DNA of 64,000 nucleotides from the NCBI GenBank assembly GCA_028826165.1, contig JAPDFW010000127.1, positions 25,001-89,000 on the forward strand. Direction: 5' to 3'. The position numbers were made by a program, and so were the translations under genes. Position 1 is the first letter of the stretch. Every line of letters starts with the position of its first letter. This DNA is from Anaeramoeba ignava (lineage: Eukaryota; Metamonada; Anaeramoebidae). Below the pieces are notes generated by a model. It was not told the origin of the DNA. It saw nothing but the letters and a program-made list of their open reading frames with translations, and made no database searches. This document shows positions 15,154 to 27,800 of the stretch, in pieces.

Positions 15154-16572
15154 ATGACTACTTCAATTATTCAAGTTGATGATGGTTCAATTCCTGGAAA
15201 AACTCAACAAGAAAAAAAAGCAAATTATCAATATTGGTCTCAATTTAATCTTGAAAAATATTATCAAAAAATTAAACCTTTTACTTTTTATACTGAATTT
15301 ATTCCTCTTAAAAAATTTCAAATTGAAATTCTTTTAAAAACTTTAACAGATAAAAAAATCAATCAAAATGAACAAATTATTATTGATAAAATTTATCAAG
15401 ATTTAAAACAATCAATTTCTAATGTTAAAAAAATTTGTAATTGTGATAAAGTTTTTGCTAAATTATCAACTAGAAGTCCTAAAGATGCTGTTGATAAAAT
15501 TCAATCAAAAATCATTTCAAATCTTAAAAAAGAAAAGGAAAAAGAAAATAAACATCAAATCCAAATCCAAAATCAAAATGAAAATCAAATTCAATTTGAA
15601 ATTCAGATTCCAAATCAAAATCAAAATCAAAATCAAAATCAAAATCAAAATTTAAATGATGATTTAAATCTAAAATTAGTTCAAATAAGAAAAGCATTTT
15701 TTCAAACAATGGCTTTTGATTCTGTTGAAGAAGTGATGGAATTTTTCAAATGGTCTTTTAGAATAATTTCAGATTTAAGAAGATTTATTGAATTTCAAGA
15801 TGAAAGTTTAAATGAAAATCAAAATCAAAATCAAAATCAAAATCAAAATGAAAATGAAAATGAAAATGAAAATGAAAATGAAAATCAAAATCAAAATCAA
15901 AATCAAAATCAAAATCAAAATCAAAATCAAAATCAAAATCAAAATCAAAATCAAAATGAAAATGAAAATGAAAATCAAAATCAAAATCAAAATCAAAATG
16001 AAAATCAAAATCAAAATCAAAATCAAAATCAAAATCAAAATCAAATTGAAAATCAAAATCAAAATCAAAATCAAAATAATTTAGAATTTGATGACTCTTT
16101 ACAAATTGTAATTCGAGAATTTGTTGATTTCTCAATTTCAAATGAATTTAGAGGATTTGTTTATCAAGGAAAATTAAATGCAATATCTCAATATTATTCT
16201 CATTGTTTCTTTCAAGATCTTGTTCAAAACAAAGAATCAATCCAAAAACTTATTTTAAATTTTTTTGAATCAATAAATGAAACAATAGAAAAGAAATGTG
16301 GATTTAAAAATTATATTATTGATTTTGTTGTTCTGAATAATTTAGATGTGAAAATTATTGAACTTAATCCATTTTGTGAACAAACTGGAAGTGCTCTTTT
16401 TTCATGGAATATTGATAAAAATATTATTGAAAATGGTCCATTTACTTTTAGAATTAGAGAAAACAAAGAAGATGATAAAATTATTCAAGCAATTTTAAAT
16501 CAATGGAAAGAAATTATTGAAAAAAAGAAAAAAAAGAAGAAAAAGATCAAAAAGAAGAAGAAAAAAATTTAA
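15154..16572 (+). CDS. CDC123: CDC123/D123 family protein with Asn/Gln/Glu-rich insertions
   Basis: An intronless 472-residue frame. Family blocks are LSTRSPKDA near residue 107 (Lys and Ser/Arg of the ATP-grasp-like fold), NEFRGFVYQGKLNAISQYY near 330, and IELNPFCEQTGSALFSW near 405. CDC123 is an assembly chaperone for translation initiation factor eIF2 that binds eIF2-gamma. Two low-complexity inserts, a short NQ stretch near residue 155 and one of about 90 residues of EN and QN repeats (roughly 215-308), interrupt the fold between conserved blocks. The C-terminus is a long Lys run. Normal family length is about 330-360, so the excess is mostly the inserts. Confidence 0.9.
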   Translation: MTTSIIQVDDGSIPGKTQQEKKANYQYWSQFNLEKYYQKIKPFTFYTEFIPLKKFQIEILLKTLTDKKINQNEQIIIDKIYQDLKQSISNVKKICNCDKVFAKLSTRSPKDAVDKIQSKIISNLKKEKEKENKHQIQIQNQNENQIQFEIQIPNQNQNQNQNQNQNLNDDLNLKLVQIRKAFFQTMAFDSVEEVMEFFKWSFRIISDLRRFIEFQDESLNENQNQNQNQNQNENENENENENENQNQNQNQNQNQNQNQNQNQNQNQNENENENQNQNQNQNENQNQNQNQNQNQNQIENQNQNQNQNNLEFDDSLQIVIREFVDFSISNEFRGFVYQGKLNAISQYYSHCFFQDLVQNKESIQKLILNFFESINETIEKKCGFKNYIIDFVVLNNLDVKIIELNPFCEQTGSALFSWNIDKNIIENGPFTFRIRENKEDDKIIQAILNQWKEIIEKKKKKKKKIKKKKKKI

Positions 16573-16860
16573 AGAAAAAAGATTCAAAATGTTTTTTAAT
16601 GTGAAGAAAAAAACACTTTCTTTTTTCAATAAATAAAAAATAAAAAATAAAAAGAGAAAATTCTATTTTTATTCCACTTTTTATTTTTAATTTTAATTTT
16701 AGAATAAATTTTGAATTGATAAATAATTAAAATTATAATTTGATTATTATTAAAAAAAAAAGCAAAAACAAAAAGGAGAAAAATTAATTAAAAAAATTTT
16801 TTTTCATTTTTTAATTTTTCATTTTTTTTTCCTCATTTTTTTTTTCACACTTTTTCTTTC
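16573..16860. other. Short intergenic spacer
   Basis: A/T homopolymer tracts only. A pyrimidine-rich stretch ending CTTTC directly before the PUF start codon is typical of 5' leaders in this window. Confidence 0.6.
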
Positions 16861-19240
16861 ATGTCAAAACAAACAAATAATAAAATTGAAGAATCACAAC
16901 AAAAATTATCAACATCACCCAATTTTTTATCATATATAACAACACAAAACCCACAAACATACATTCCTAATAATATGAATAATAATAGAATGTTTCAATC
17001 AAAAACCACAATGTTTCGACCTTTAAGTAATTCAACAGCATATTCTCCACCAAATCAAAGTATAAGTCCAAATCAAAACCACATAGATCAAGTTCCTTTT
17101 GTTTTTTCAAATCCTGATCAAAACCAATTTGCTAATTCAAATCCTTTATATCAATCAGCTTTGGATAATTTTAGAAGTTTAAATCTTGATCCTTCAAAAC
17201 AAAATTCAATTAAAAAAGAAAATCGAGAACAATATAATTATGGTATTATTTTAATAAATTTTAAGAGGAGAATAAAAACAAAAAAAATTTGGAATTAAAA
17301 ATAAATTAATTTAAAAAATTTAATTTAAAAAATTTATTTTAATAAAAAAAAGAAGCAAATCCAACAAAATCTCCAAAACATACAATATTTCAACCTCCTT
17401 CTCCAATAGATTTACTTATTGATGATAAAGAAGAAACAAATCCACAAAATAATCTTCAAGAAAATTTACAAAAAACTCAAAATAATCAAAATTTACCAAA
17501 TAATTCAATGAATCAAATGAATTCTTTCAATCAAAATGGATTTAATCCAAATGAAACAAACATATATCCTCAAAGAAATGGAATTGATAAAACATCACAA
17601 GAAAAACAACAATATAATTTTCAATCTCCAGATTTTTTATTACAAAGAAATACAAAATTTAATTTTGATCCAAATCAATTCCCAAAATTACCTCAAAATT
17701 TTATGTCACTTTCACTTGATCAGAACAAATATAATAATAATCTTAATATAAATCGAACACCTTATGGTGTTTCTAATGCTTATGTTAATCCAAATTTTCC
17801 TAAATATTCTTCTTTTGAGTTTGAAATGTTACAATTTGATAGACAAAATTATCCCTATTTCCAACAAAATCAACAAAATAATCAACAAAATAATTTACCT
17901 GAAGAAAATATTGATGATTATAATCCAAGAATGCGTTCTGGTCATAGGCGAGCACTTTCATATGATGTAGATTAAAATTTATTTATAAATTTAAAATTAA
18001 AATTCATTTATAAAATTAAAATTAAAATTTATTTATTAAATTAAAATTAAAATTTATTTATTAAATTAAAATTTATTTATTAAATTAATAAATAAAAAAG
18101 CCACCACATAGTTATTCCAATTTTCAAAACACTATGAATGTATACCCAAACTATCAAATAAATCAACAACAATATTACAAACAACAAGAAATGGGAAACG
18201 AACCAGTAAATAGAATGTATCTAATAAGTCGAGATCAACAACAATGCAGACTATTGCAAAAACAAATTGAAGAGACAAAAGACAAGCAGTTAATAACAGC
18301 AGTATTAGGAGGAATATATCCTTATTTAAGCGAGCTTATCATTGACCCATATGCAAGTCACCTGTGTCAAAAGGTGATGGAATATTGCACAACAGAAGAA
18401 AGTCTAATGCTGATCCACAAGATCGCACCAGATCTCTCCACAATATCAGTGGATATGTACGGAACAAGAGCGATCCAAAAATTGATTGATTCACTCACAA
18501 CTCCTCAACAAATTGATTACTTTGTAAATGCAATATCTCCTCATATTGCAGATCTCGCAAATAATCCAAATGGAAATCATGTGATCCAAAAATGTTTGAC
18601 TAAATTCACATCCGAATCAAATGCACCAATCTTCCAAGAAGTGGCAAATAATTGCATTCACATTTCAAAAACACAAGCACGGTTGCTGCGTAATGCAGAG
18701 ATGTATGATTTCTCAAGCGGAATACAAAAGATCACAATTAATTTCATCAATTGTCGAAAATTCAGTGAATTGATGCAAGATCCTTTTGCAAACTACGTGA
18801 TTCAATACATTCTTGATCTTGATTCAATGCCTATCGAATTTGTTGAGAAAGTTCGAGATAATATTTTCGATCTTTCAATGCAGAAATTTTCTTCAAATGT
18901 TGTTGAAAAATGTCTTCGTTCAAAAAATACTCAAATGAAGGATGAATTATTAAATGAATTGATTCGAAATCAAGATAAAATCTCACAACTTCTAACTGAT
19001 CCTTATGGAAACTATGTTGTTCAAACTGCTCTTAAAGTTGCCGAAAAAGAAAAGCATAAACAACTTTCTGAAGTTATTAAACCTCATTTACAATTAGTTA
19101 GAAATTTACCTTATGGAAAGAAAATCCAAAATATGATATTTCCAAATAATGATAAAAATAGAAATGGAAATACTCCAACTCATTCTCGAAATAATAGTTT
19201 TGGTCACAGAAGAAAGAAAAGTGGTTCTCAACGCAAATAA
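16861..19240 (+). CDS. PUF: Pumilio/PUF RNA-binding protein (three exons)
   Basis: Exons 16861-17242, 17353-17966 and 18101-19240 join in phase to 711 residues. The first 330 residues are an Asn/Gln/Pro-rich disordered arm. Exon 3 holds the PUF domain. Base-reading helices visible in order are QQCRLLQ, ASHLCQ, GTRAIQ, GNHVIQ, a region without a proper motif, ANYVIQ, SSNVVE and GNYVVQ, then a capping PYGKKIQNM. Repeats 6-8 (NY..Q, SN..E, NY..Q) keep the code for the UGU core of PUF sites, so it should bind 3' UTRs and repress or localise mRNAs. Repeat 5 is degenerate. The tail is basic (HRRKKSGSQRK). Confidence 0.93.
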
Positions 19241-20816
19241 TTTTTATCCAAGTATTTTAATTTTTAATTCAAAAATTTTTTAATTTTAATTTATTTAAAA
19301 TTTATTTAAAATTTAATTTAGGATTTTCTCCTTTAATTATTTCTTCCTTTTCCTTTCTCTCTCTCTTTTTTTCTTTTGGGTTTCACTTCTGTTGAATTTT
19401 TTTTTTGGAAATTTTAATACAAAAAAAGAAAACAGTTTGTGAATAATTAAAACAATTTTTTTCTTTGGATTTGATTTGATTTGATTTGATTTGAGTAAAA
19501 TGAAAAATTTGAACAACAAAACAATTTTCTCAATTTTTGGATTTTAAAAAAGATTTTATTATTATTTTACAATAAAATTAATTAAGAAATAATTTTAAAA
19601 AAGAATTTATTATTAATATTAAATTATTATTATTAAAAATAAAGAAATAAAATTATTAAAATATTTTATTTATTATTTTATTTAATTTTTAATTACAATT
19701 TATTTATTATTTTACAATAAAATTAATTAAGAAATAATTTTAAAAAAGAATTTATTATTAATATTAAATTATTATTATTAAAAATAAAGAAATAAAATAA
19801 TTAAAATATTTTATTTATTATTTTATTTAATTTTTAATTATAATTTATTTATTATTTTGCAATAAAATTAATTAAAAATAATTTTAAAATTTATTATTAT
19901 TAAAATAATTAAAATATTTTATTTATTATTTTATTTAATTTTTAATAACAATTTATTTATTATTTTACAATAAAATTAATTAAGAAATAATTTTAAAAAG
20001 AATTTATTATTAATATTAAACTATTATTATTAAAAATAAAGAAATAAAATTAATTAAAAATATTTTTATTTATTATTTTATTTAATTTTTAATTACAATT
20101 TATTTATTATTTTGCAATAAAATTAATTAAAAATAATTTTAAAAAGAATTTATTATTAATATTAATTCAAAACTATTAAAATAATTAAAATATTTTATTT
20201 ATTATTTTATTTAATTTTTAATTACAATTTATTATTTTACAATAAAATTAATTAAGAAATAATTTTTAAAAAGAATTTATTATTAATATTAAATTAAAAT
20301 TATTAAAAATAAAGAAATAAAATTATTAAAATAATTTATTATTTTAATTTTTTAAAAATTATTATTTAAAAAAGAATTTATTTATTAATATTAAATTAAA
20401 ATTATTAAAATATTTTATTTATTATTTTATTTAATTTTAATTATAATTTATTATTTTGCAATAAAATTAATTAAGAAATAATTTCAAAAAGAATTTATTA
20501 TTAATATTAAATTATTATTATTAAAAATAAAGAAATAAAATTATTAAAATATTTTATTTATTATTTTATTTAATTTTTAATTACAATTTATTTATTATTT
20601 TGCAATAAAATTAATTAAGAAATAATTTTAAAAAAGAATTTATTATTAATATTAATTCAAAATTATTAAAAATAAAGAAATAAAATTATTAAAATATTTT
20701 AAAAAAAAAAAAGGAAAAAAGCAAAAAAATTTTTTTTATTGAATTTAAAAAGAAAAAGAGAATAAAAATAAAAAAAATTTAATTTATTTTTAATTTCATT
20801 TTTTTATTTTTTAAAC
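19241..20816. repeat. AT-rich tandem satellite, units of roughly 115-150 bp
   Basis: From about 19545 to 20700 a unit starting GAATTTATTATTAATATTAA and containing TTTTACAATAAAATTAATTA recurs about nine times with truncations (starts near 19602, 19748, 19999, 20145, 20272, 20373, 20489, 20635). Single or double copies also lie before K2 (from about 30280), before K3 (from about 34960) and after K3 (about 40563). No gene was seen. Confidence 0.8.
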
Positions 20817-21816
20817 ATGAAAGAACCAGAAATTTGTCCAATTTGTTTTAAAAATTATTCAAATGAAAGAAAACCAATGATTATTTGCAAAAAAAGTCAC
20901 AATATTTGTTCTCTTTGCACAACAAAAATGGATCATTGCATTTTTTGTCAAAGTTCATTTAATCATTTCAAACCATTTGTGAATGAATCTTTATTGAAAT
21001 TTATTAAATCAATTCAAAAAAAAGCAAATGAACAAATTATTCCATTTATTCCAATTTCAGAATTAGAAATTAAATCAGAACCTTTTGCTACAGGAGGAAC
21101 TGCTCAAATGTTCAAAGCAAAATGGAAAGGAAAAGATGTTGCTATCAAAAGATTAATGTTTCTAAATGATCCAAAAAAAAATCAACAATTTGAAAACGAA
21201 ATTAAATTAGGAATGAAATTAGATCATCCTCATATTATCAAAACGTATGGAAAAACTCAAATGGATACTGTTTTGGGGATTATAATGGAATATGCAGAAC
21301 AAGGAGATTTATCTAAAAAAATTCCAAATTTAAAATATGAAGAACAAATTGAATATTCTTTACAAATTATTGAAGGAATTGAAGTTTTACATTCAAATTT
21401 AATTATTCATCGTGATTTGAAACCTGAAAATATCTTAATATCAAATAATCAAGCAAAAATTACTGATTTTGGAATTTCAAAAGTAAGAGAACACACTTTA
21501 CAAGTTACTTCAGCTATAGTTTCACTTGGTTATTCTGCTCCAGAAATGTTTGAACAAGGAAAAAAATATGATAATTCTTGTGATATTTTCAGTTTATCAA
21601 TGATTTTATATGAAATTTTCTCAAAGAAAAAAGCTTTTGAAAATATAAAACCTGTAATGATTCCACTCAAATTAATACAAGGAGAAAGACCTGAATTTCC
21701 AAATAATTTCCCAAAAGAATTAAGTGAATTAATTAAAAAAGGATGGAGTTCAAATCCAAAAGAAAGATGTTCATTAAATGAATTTACTGAATGTTTAAAT
21801 ATGATGAAAAATAGAA
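20817..21816 (+). CDS. K1 exon 1: RING finger plus TKL-like kinase module, catalytically complete
   Basis: Begins with ATG and a C3HC4 RING ([21 protein letters not shown], residues 7-44), then a kinase domain from about residue 80. Gly loop ATGGTAQMF, Lys111 in [12 protein letters not shown] with Asp200, TDFG with Asp217 and APE at 241-243 are all present, so activity is expected. If the last intron is ignored, the frame runs five codons further to a TAA at 21827. The donor A|GTAATT sits before that stop. Confidence 0.88.
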
Positions 21817-24800
21817 GTAATTTTTAATTTTTAAATCAAAATAATTTCTTTTCCAAATCTCATCATTTTTTTTTTCAATTTAATTCATTCAAAAAAAAAA
21901 AATCAAAATCGAAATCAAAAAACCAAAACTATTTTTTTCACAAATTTGTTTACAAATACAAACTAATCAAAATCAAAAAAAACGAATCAAACACAAATAT
22001 TTCATCAATTACTTTATTTTAATCAAATTTCTAATAATAATTTTGGGAATCAATTTCAAGAAAATCAAAATGTATTTATAATTTTATTTCCAAAAATAAA
22101 TAATCAAATAAATTATTTAATAATAACAAAAATATCTAAATTTAAAAATATAAATTAATTTATAATTTGATTTTAAAAAAATTTTTTAGATTTCAAAATT
22201 ATCTCAAAATGAAAACCAAGAAATTTGTCCAATTTGTTTTAAAAATTATTCAAATGAAAGAAAACCAATGATAATTTGTCAAGAAAGTCATAATATTTGT
22301 GTTCATTGTGTCAAAACACTTAACAGTTGTCCTTTTTGTAAAAGTTCATTTAATCATTTCAAACCAATTGTGAATGAATCTTTATTATCCTTTATTAAAT
22401 CAATTCAAAAAAATACAAATGAACAAATTATTCCATTTATTCCAATTTCAGAATTAGAAATTAAATCAGAACCTTTTGCTACAGGAGGAACTGCTCAAAT
22501 GTTCAAAGCAAAATGGAAAGGAAAAGATGTTGCTATCAAAAGATTAATGTTTCTAAATGATCCAAAAAAAAATCAACAAATTGAAAATGAAATTAAATTA
22601 TCAATGAAATTATCACATCCTCATATTATCAAAATGTATGGAAAAACTGAAATGGATAATAAGATGGGGATTATAATGGAATATGCAGAACAAGGAGATT
22701 TATCTAAAAAAATTCCAAATTTAAAATATGAAGAACAAATTGAATATTCTTTACAAATTATTGAAGGAATTGATTATTTACATTCAAATTTAATTATTCA
22801 TCGTGATTTGAAACCTGAAAATATCTTAATATCAAATAATCAAACAAAAATTACTGATTTTGGAATTTCAAAAGTAAGAAAACACACTTTACAAGTTACT
22901 TCAGCTATTATTTCACTCCATTATTCTGCTCCAGAAATGTTTGAACAAGGAAAAAAATATGATAATTCTTGTGATATTTTCAGTTTATCAATGATTTTAT
23001 ATGAAATTTTCTCAAAGAAAAAACCTTTTGAAAATGAAAATTTTGCGATGATTTCACTCAAATTAATACAAGGAGAAAGACCTGAATTTCCAAATAATTT
23101 TCCCAAAAGAATTAAGTGAATTAATCAAAAAAGGATGGAGTTCAAATCCAAAAGAAAGATGTTCATTAAATGAATTTACTGAATGTTTGAATATGATGAA
23201 AAATAAAAGTAATTTCAATATTTAATTAAATGAAAAACTAAACAAAATTAAAATTAAAATTAAAATTAAAATTAAAATTAAAATTAAAATTAAAATTAAA
23301 ATTAAAATTAAAATTAAAATTAAAATTAAAATTAAAATTAGGACCAAAACCAAAAATAAAACGAGAACTGAAACCAATAATAGATTCAATAATAGATTCA
23401 AAACAAAAAATAAAAACAGTCGATTTGAGTGTAAAACATTGATATTTAAAAATATGAAAAAAAAAAAGAATTAAATTTTCAATAATTTCCATTTCAAAAA
23501 AATAATACAATAAAATCAGGATTCTCAAAAAACACTCGATGAACTAATAACAACAGTACGAACTTTGGAAATCCAAAAAGAAAAAAAACAAAAATCTCGA
23601 GAAGCAAAAAAAAATGCATTCAAAGAACTTAAACCTTATTTTCAAAAACTTCGAGATTCAATTCGCAAACATGATGAAAGTAAATATTTATCCATATTGT
23701 TTAAATCAAATGAAAAAATGTGTAAAATGAATTAATTCAATCCATTTCATTTTTTTTAATTAAAAGATAACTTAGAAAAATTAGAAGAAATTGATATTGA
23801 TTTTATTTTTCAATCTATGAATGCTTTTCCAATATATCAATTTATTCAAGAAAGTTGTTGTATGGCTATAAGAAAATTCACTGAAACCGAAACAAGTACA
23901 AATTGTTAAATCCATTTTAATTTTCAAAATTCTATTAATTTTTCTTTCCAAAAAAAAAAAAAAAGGAATTTCATTTGATTTTTCAGATTTTAATGGATTT
24001 GATTTAGTTATCAAAGCAATGAATAATTTCCCATTCAAAAGATTTCTCCAACTTCAATCTTTGTTAATTTTTATTCAAATGGGAAAATCAAGTTGTAAAT
24101 TTAATTTTAATCCAAAAAACAAAAAATTTAATTAATCCAAAAAAACAAAAAATTAATCCAAAAAACAAAGCAAATAGAAGCCAAATTAAACGCTATTCTG
24201 GACCTGATACAATATTTTCAACAATCACTAATTTTCCACAAGATAATGATATTTTTCGTACAGGATATGAAGCTTTAAAAACTTTAGAATTTGGTCAAAA
24301 TCGTAAATTTACATTTTTCAATTAAAAAACAAAATAAATAATTCAATCTTTTTTTTCTTTTTTCATTTTAATAATTAATTTTCCTTTCTTTTATTTTAAT
24401 CAAATTATTTGAAAAACAAATAGATATTACTTACAACCTTAATTTAAAGAAAAGTACAAATTTTATTTCATTTTTCCAAAACCAAAAACAAAAAAAAATT
24501 ATAATTTGAAAAATTATGAAATTATTTTTATTAGATCATGTGGAAAAAAGAGAACGAGAGAAATTAAAATCATTACAAACAGAATTTGATAAAACAAAAT
24601 ATGTAAATCACATATTTTTAACAGGAATTTATTCATTTATTTATTCATTTATCATTCATTTTTCTTTCTTTTTTTTAAATAGTTTTTTGATTTTTGGTCA
24701 CAAGTAAACTTCCTTTCTTCCAAATAATTTGATTAAAATAAGAGGAAAATTCATTTAATCAACATTTCAAACAATTTTTGTTTTTTTTTTTTGATTTATT

Positions 24801-27800
24801 TTTGATTAAAAATTTTAGGAATCTTTATTTCATTTCTATGCAAAAAAGAACGAAGAACTTGATTTTGGAATTTTACAAATTTTTTTGAAAAAAAAATCAG
24901 ATATCACTAAACTCGATGTATAAATTATTTTATCCAAATTTCTAAAACAAAACATAACAATTTTTTTCTTATTAAATTTTAATTCCTTTTTTTTTAAAAA
25001 AAAATATTAAAATTATAAAAATCTAGAAAGTAATTCTAAATCAAAAAAATAAATACTTGACTAAATTTTTCAACTCATTTTAATCTCTTTTATTTATTTT
25101 GTAGACTATATTCCAAAAAAAAGCAGATGTACAAAAAGCAATTTTATCAAAATATTTTCTTGAATTTATTTGAATTTATTTATATTGTTTTTTTTAGAAA
25201 GTAATTCATATTTTAATTTTATTTAGAAAGAAAATTCTCATTTTTTCTTTTATTTTTCTTCTTCTTTAAATATTTAAAAAGAATACACCAATTCATTATT
25301 TATGTCAAAATGAATCAATTAATTTGAGGATAATAAAATTAATGTGCGATTATAAGGCTAATTTTAATTTGAAAGGAGTAAATTTTGGATTTTATTTTTT
25401 TTTCTTATTAATCCTAAAAATATTCATTTCTTTCTTTCTTAAAAAAAAATTAAAAATTTTTAGACAGTAAAATATAAATATCATTAAAAAATTGAAATAA
25501 CAAATAATCTAAAACAAATTGAAATCAAAACAAAAAGAATGTAAAATTAAAAAATATTTATAAATTGAATTGAATGAAAAATTTATACATTTATAAAATG
25601 ATTGAGATAGGAAGTAAAAAATAAAATAAAATAAAATAAAAATTCAATTATTTATCTCAAATTCTTTTCAATTAAATTATTTAAAAAATCAAAGTTAACA
25701 CCATTACATTATTTATGCCAAAATCCATCAATAAATTTCAAAATCATTAGATTATTAGCAAATCATAAAGCCGATTTTACTTTTAAAGGAGTAAATTTAT
25801 TTTTAATTAATTTTTAATTTATTTTTAATTTATTTTATTAATAATTGAATAGAAAGTAATCTCATTAATTTAAATTAACAAAATTCCTTTATTATTTTCT
25901 GAAATTCCAAAAAAAAAATTTAAAACAAATTGAAATCAAAACAAAAAGAATGTAAAATTAAAAAATATTTATAAATTGAATTGAATGAAAAATTTATTCA
26001 TTTATAAAATGATTGAGATAGGAAGTAAAAAATAAAATAAAATAAAATAAAAATTCAATTATTTATCTCAAATTCTTTTCAATTAAACTATTTAAAAAAT
26101 CAAAGTTAACACCATTACATTATTTATGCCAAAATCCATCATTAAATTTGGAAATCATTACATTATTAGCAAATCATAAAGCCGAGTTTACTTCTAAAGG
26201 AGTAAATTTATTTTTAATTTATTTTTAATTCATTTTTAATTTATTTTATTAATAATTGAATAGAAAGTAATCTCATTAATTTAAATTAACAAAATTCCTT
26301 TATTATTTTCTGAAATTCCAAAAAAAAAAGGATGTAAAAATATTCTTTTTTTTTTTTTTGCTTCTTAAAATCTTAAAAAAAAATTCATAAAAAAAAAAGG
26401 AAGTAAAAATATAATAAAAATAAAAATAATAGAAACTAAATTTACAAAAAAAAATAAACAAAAAAAAGGATACACCAATACATTACCTTTTTCAAAATCC
26501 ATCAATAACAACAGAGATTATTAAATTCTTCATTGAAAAAGGATATAGTTTTGATACTCAAAATGTAAGTAAATAAATATTTAATTTACACTTCTTTTGA
26601 AATAAAGTTTTTGATAAATTTTTCAAAATTATTTCCCAAATAGAGTGTAAAAAATATCATTTCAAGATGATCAAAAAAAAGTTCATTTTTCTTTTCATTC
26701 CATTTTTTTATATGGGAAATAGTTTGTAAAAATTTAACTATTTTTAAATTCAAAAAAAAAATGAATTAAAATTAAATTTGAATTTGAAATTTAATTGTTT
26801 CTTTTCCTCAAAACTCATTTTTAGCAAGTAATTCATTTTTTTCTTCATCTTCACATAATTTTTCAATAATATTAATTTAACATTTCTCATATAATTCCAA
26901 AAGATGTCTCCTATTCATTATTTGTGTAAAAACCCATCAATTACATTTGAAATGATTTATGCATTAGTTCAAAGTGGAGTAATTAATTGGAATTTAGGTG
27001 GAGTAAGTTTTTATTTCTTAAATTTTTATTAAAAATAATAAACACATCATTTAATAACAAAATAATTTTAGCAAGTAAACTATTTAAAGAGGAAAAAAAA
27101 TGGTTTTTCTCTAATAATATTATTAAAATATAATTAAATGTATTAGCAAGTAAATACTCTTTCAAAATTTCATTCCTTTTCATTCCTTTTTATTTTTCAA
27201 TCCAAAAAAAAATAGGATGTAAAAATTATTTTTATTAATAAATAAATTCTGTTTTTATTTTCTAAATGATAATAAAAATAATAAAAATAACAATAGAATG
27301 TAAATCATTTAAATTTATTCCTTCTTCTTTTATGTTAAATATTAATTTGTTTTTGAAATGATTTTTTTTGTTTTAATAAAATAGCATGTAAATAATTTAT
27401 CGAAAATTACTTATTAAACATCAATTATAATTTCCCCTATAAAAAAAATAATAAAATTTAAAATTAGTTTGTAAAAAAAATATATATAATTAAACATTTT
27501 TTTTATTGATAAAAATTTTGAATTAATTAATTATTCCAAAAAATAAACAAATAGGATGTAAAATAAAACAATAGAAAAACATTTTTTTTAATTTATTCAA
27601 TATTAAAATTATTTTATTATTTTTTTTTACATATAAAAAAGCATACACCTTTACATGATTTATGTATCAATACTTCAGTTACCAAAGAAATTATTAAAAT
27701 ATTAATTAATAATGGAGCTGATTTTCATATTCAATGGGTAAAAATTTATAAAAAACAATTTAAAATTATATTAAATTTTGATTTAATTTTTATATAAATT

